This document shows, in pieces, positions 6,368 through 8,245 of a stretch of 8,245 nucleotides of DNA. A model generated the notes under the pieces. The model saw nothing but the letters and a program-made list of their open reading frames with translations. It was not told the DNA's origin and made no database searches. Position 1 is the first letter of the stretch. Every line of letters starts with the position of its first letter. Source of the stretch: Pelomonas sp036401055 (GTDB taxonomy: Bacteria > Pseudomonadota > Gammaproteobacteria > Burkholderiales > Burkholderiaceae_C); NCBI GenBank assembly GCA_036401055.1, contig DASWWC010000011.1, positions 1 to 8,245 on the forward strand, written 5' to 3'. The translations under genes were made by a program, and so were the position numbers.

Positions 6368-6384
6368 GCCAACCCCTCCCCGCA

Positions 6385-6419
6385 ACAAAGGCCGTCGGGA
6401 CGACGGCCTTTGTGCTTTC
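6385..6419 (+). terminator. Strong intrinsic terminator after the VOC gene
   Basis: ACAAAGGCCGTCG (6385-6397) and CGACGGCCTTTGT (6401-6413) form a perfect 13-bp stem with a 3-nt loop (GGA), followed by GCTTTCT. The stem base has A on the left and T on the right, the usual form of a Rho-independent terminator. It starts 17 nt after the VOC stop codon. It could also work on the opposite strand, but no gene arrives from that side here. Confidence 0.9.
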
Positions 6420-6450
6420 TGTATTCGGCTGTTTCCTTCACACCCCTTTG

Positions 6451-6707
6451 GAGGAGCCGAGAAGCGCAGGAGCCCAGGGCGCGTGCGCAGCACGCTTCAA
6501 GCACTGACTTCGCGATGACTGTTCGAGCAGAGCGTAGCGACGCGAGTTCAGCGCGGCCCTGGGCTTCGAGCATCGCAGGGCACCCGCAGCGAAGCGGAGG
6601 GCGACGGAACAGGGGCGACTTTTTGCCTACTTTTTGGTCGCTCAAAAAGTAGGTCGCCCGCCGGGGCGAATTCCCGGCTGGGCCTCACGCGGTCAGACAC
6701 CAGGCCC
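6451..6707. repeat. Hairpin-rich extragenic element, probably a dispersed repeat
   Basis: This non-coding stretch holds five nested or successive inverted repeats. GCCCAGGGCGCG (6472-6483) pairs with CGCGGCCCTGGGC (6552-6564) with one bulged base, GCGTGC/GCACGC (6481-6486/6490-6495) lies at its base as an alternative, a large bipartite hairpin spans 6613-6659, GCCGGG/CCCGGC spans 6660-6678, and GGGCCT/AGGCCC spans 6680-6707. The wording (GAGGAGCCGAGAAGCGCAGGAG..., CTACTTTTTG...CAAAAAGTAG) resembles extragenic repeats I recall from Burkholderiales and Xanthomonas genomes. Only one copy is in this window, so repetition is inferred. Short open frames here carry no recognisable protein. Confidence 0.5.
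6613..6659. other. Bipartite long hairpin within the extragenic element
   Basis: The outer arms GGGCGAC (6613-6619) and GTCGCCC (6653-6659) pair perfectly. The inner arms CTACTTTTTG (6627-6636) and CAAAAAGTAG (6643-6652) pair perfectly around a 6-nt loop, GTCGCT. A 7-nt bulge, TTTTTGC (6620-6626), sits on the left side only. The loop (GGTCGC) echoes the outer arm sequence. With T-rich runs on one strand and A-rich runs on the other it could act in transcription termination, but its form suits a mobile palindromic repeat better. Confidence 0.75.
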
Positions 6708-6846
6708 GAAGCGCAAGAACGGTGCACAGCCGCACCAAGCAGATGCGAGCGGCAGCAGGCCAAAGAAGCTCGCCAATCCTTGACGGCGGCCCCCTCCCCC
6801 CGCGACGCCCGGCAAACGCCCCACCCCAACCAACACCGCCGTCGGC
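6708..6846. other. C-rich intergenic stretch with no recognised feature
   Basis: I see no gene here. The right half is strongly C-rich on the + strand (runs of 5-6 C near 6790-6800). A short inverted repeat, GGTGC (6721-6725) with GCACC (6732-6736), lies about 150 nt upstream of the predicted atzF transcription start, the usual distance for a sigma-54 enhancer, but its arms are in the opposite order from an NtrC site. Confidence 0.4.
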
Positions 6847-6861
6847 TGGCACGCTTGATGC
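6847..6861 (+). promoter_or_regulatory. Sigma-54 (-24/-12) promoter upstream of atzF
   Basis: TGGCACG (6847-6853), 4 nt, then ATGC (6858-6861) matches the sigma-54 consensus TGGCACG-N4-TTGC at 10 of 11 fixed positions. The invariant GG and GC are 10 bp apart, as required. Transcription would start near 6873, about 21 nt before the allophanate hydrolase ATG. Nitrogen-scavenging genes are commonly RpoN/NtrC-dependent, so location and function agree. Confidence 0.65.
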
Positions 6862-6864
6862 TGG

Positions 6865-6884
6865 ATACCAACTTGTATACCAAC
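6865..6884. promoter_or_regulatory. Operator-like repeat at the predicted atzF transcription start
   Basis: ATACCAAC occurs twice in direct orientation (6865-6872 and 6877-6884) with a 4-nt spacer. The second copy is also half of an imperfect palindrome, TTGTATACCAA (6873-6883), centred on GTATAC. TTG(G/T)ATAC-type palindromes are typical operators of GntR-family regulators, and such regulators often accompany urea carboxylase/allophanate hydrolase loci. It overlaps the predicted +1, where a repressor would block initiation. The regulator is not in this window. Confidence 0.45.
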
Positions 6885-6893
6885 GAGTGCACC

Positions 6894-8245
6894 ATGACCG
6901 AGCAAAGCCATCTTCTGACGATCAGCGACTGGCGCCAGGCCTATCTGGCAGGTGCCTCGCCGCGCGAGCTGCTGACCCGGCAGCTGGCCGCGCTGGGCCA
7001 GCAAGACCCCGCCGCCTGGATCCACAAGGCGAGCGCCGCCGAACTGGAGCCCCAACTCGCCGCGCTCGAAGCCCGACTCGCTGCGGCCGGCAGCGACCGC
7101 GCCGCCCTGCTGTCCCGCCTGCCGCTGTTCGGCATCCCCTTCGCCGCCAAGGACAACATCGACGTGGCCGGCATGCCCACCACCGCGGCCTGCCCGGCCT
7201 TTGCCTACACGCCCACCGCCAACGCCAACACCGTGCAGCGCCTGCTGGACGCCGGCGCCGTCTGCCTGGGCAAGACCAACCTGGACCAGTTCGCCACCGG
7301 CCTGGTGGGCGCGCGCTCGCCCTACGGCCGACCCGCCAGCACCTTTGACGCGACACGCGTCAGCGGCGGCTCCAGCTCGGGCTCGGCGGTGGCGGTGGCG
7401 CGTGCCGAGGTGGTGTTCTCGCTGGGCACCGACACCGCCGGCTCCGGCCGCGTGCCGGCGGGCTTCAACAACCTGGTGGGCCTCAAGCCCACGCCGGGCC
7501 GCGTGGGCACCAGCGGCGTGGTGCCGGCCTGCCGCACGCTGGACTGTGTGTCGGTGTTCGCGCTGACGGTGGAGGACGCCGCCGCCGTGCTGGCCGTCAT
7601 CGAGGGGCCGGACGCGCTTGACGCCTACAGCCGCTTCGAGCCCGGCCCGGCCGCCCTGCCCGCACGGCTGCGCATTGGCGTTCCGGCCACGCCCGAGCTG
7701 AGCGCCGACTACGCTCCCGGCTGGGCGCAGGCGCTGCAGCAGGCACAGGCGCTGGGCCACACGCTGGTGCCGCTGGACTTTGCACCGCTGCATACGGTGG
7801 CCGACCTGCTCTACAACGGCCCCTGGGTGGCCGAGCGCCATGCGGTGGTGCAGCCGCTGCTGGAGACCCTGCCCGACGCCATCGAGCCCACGGTGCGCCG
7901 CGTCATCGCGGGCGCCATCGGCCGCACGGCCACCGAGACCTTCAAGGCGCAGTACGCGCTGCGCGCCGCCCAGCGCGACACCGCCGCGCTGTGGCAGCAG
8001 GTGGATGTGCTGATGGTGCCCACCGCACCCCACCACCCGCGCTTTGCCGAGCTGGACGCCGACCCCATAGGCGTCAACGCGCGGCTGGGCCGCTACACCA
8101 ACTTCGTCAACCTGCTGGGCTGGTGCGCGCTGGCGCTGCCGGCCGGCTTGGGCGAGCAGGGGCTGCCGTTCGGCGTGACCCTCATCGCGCCAGGCAACGC
8201 AGATGCGGCGCTGGCCCGCTTCGGCGCCCGCTGGCAGGCCGCTGC
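6894..8245 (+). CDS. atzF: Allophanate hydrolase, amidase domain (partial, runs off right edge)
   Basis: The frame is open for 450 codons to the window edge. The product is an amidase-signature enzyme that hydrolyses allophanate to ammonium and CO2, the last step of urea (via urea carboxylase), biuret and s-triazine nitrogen use. The Lys-cisSer-Ser triad is visible as Lys86 (P-F-A-A-K-D-N-I-D), Ser160 (V-S-G-G-S-S-S-G-S-A) and Ser184 (G-T-D-T-A-G-S-G-R-V-P-A). All three are offset by 5 from Lys91, Ser165 and Ser189 of Pseudomonas AtzF. Tyr307 and Arg315 (L-Y-N-G-P-W-V-A-E-R) match the substrate-binding Tyr/Arg pair of allophanate hydrolases, separating it from general amidases or GatA. The family is about 600 residues, so the small C-terminal domain is outside. 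The ATG at 6894 has only a weak GAG upstream (6885-6887). Confidence 0.93.
   Translation, partial: MTEQSHLLTISDWRQAYLAGASPRELLTRQLAALGQQDPAAWIHKASAAELEPQLAALEARLAAAGSDRAALLSRLPLFGIPFAAKDNIDVAGMPTTAACPAFAYTPTANANTVQRLLDAGAVCLGKTNLDQFATGLVGARSPYGRPASTFDATRVSGGSSSGSAVAVARAEVVFSLGTDTAGSGRVPAGFNNLVGLKPTPGRVGTSGVVPACRTLDCVSVFALTVEDAAAVLAVIEGPDALDAYSRFEPGPAALPARLRIGVPATPELSADYAPGWAQALQQAQALGHTLVPLDFAPLHTVADLLYNGPWVAERHAVVQPLLETLPDAIEPTVRRVIAGAIGRTATETFKAQYALRAAQRDTAALWQQVDVLMVPTAPHHPRFAELDADPIGVNARLGRYTNFVNLLGWCALALPAGLGEQGLPFGVTLIAPGNADAALARFGARWQAA

Noticed and set aside
6410..6652. Short open frames in the hairpin-rich intergenic region
   Set aside because: The frames run through inverted repeats and the terminator, lack Shine-Dalgarno sequences and have no family resemblance.
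6721..6736. GGTGC-N6-GCACC inverted repeat as an NtrC enhancer for the sigma-54 promoter
   Set aside because: The distance is right, but NtrC sites have the arms in the order GCAC...GTGC; here the order is reversed and the arms are short.
1..8245. CRISPR array, tRNA/rRNA, IS element or phage genes
   Set aside because: No regularly spaced direct repeats, cloverleaf-like sequence, transposase or integrase motifs, or rRNA sequence were seen on either strand.

Overview
The window is very GC-rich DNA with the codon use and gene content of a Burkholderiales beta-proteobacterium (Comamonadaceae / Roseateles-Leptothrix type). That placement is inferred from protein character and composition, because no rRNA or other marker gene is present. 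Genes are densely packed and nearly all on the + strand.

Region 1 (1-372, minus strand) is the N-terminal part of a flagellin gene that runs off the left edge. It is divergent from the next operon across a 184-bp intergenic region that should hold promoters for both directions.

Region 2 (557-5882, plus strand) is a complete alkanesulfonate-utilisation operon in the E. coli gene order, but with the binding-protein gene duplicated: ssuE - ssuA1 - ssuA2 - ssuD - ssuC - ssuB. SsuA1 and SsuA2 would capture sulfonates in the periplasm. SsuC (permease) and SsuB (ATPase) would import them. SsuE supplies FMNH2 to SsuD, which releases sulfite from the sulfonate for cysteine synthesis. From ssuA1 to ssuB the genes overlap or lie within 5 nt of each other, so they are translationally coupled. 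The one long gap is between ssuE and ssuA1. It holds a textbook intrinsic-terminator structure that ends 17 nt before the ssuA1 start codon, which looks like a transcription attenuator inside the operon.

Region 3 (5990-6367) is a small VOC/glyoxalase-fold gene, closed by a strong intrinsic terminator (6385-6419). Most of the usual metal ligands of glyoxalase I are replaced in its product.

Region 4 (about 6421-6893) has no gene. It holds a hairpin-rich stretch resembling dispersed extragenic repeats of this bacterial group, then a featureless C-rich stretch, then a promoter region with a near-perfect sigma-54 (-24/-12) element and a GTATAC-centred operator-like repeat.

Region 5 (6894 to the right edge) is the amidase domain of allophanate hydrolase (AtzF). 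It makes the last step of urea/biuret/s-triazine nitrogen release and is cut off by the window. The sigma-54 element fits nitrogen control. The window therefore brings together a sulfur-scavenging operon and the start of a nitrogen-scavenging gene, separated by a terminator and a repeat-like block.
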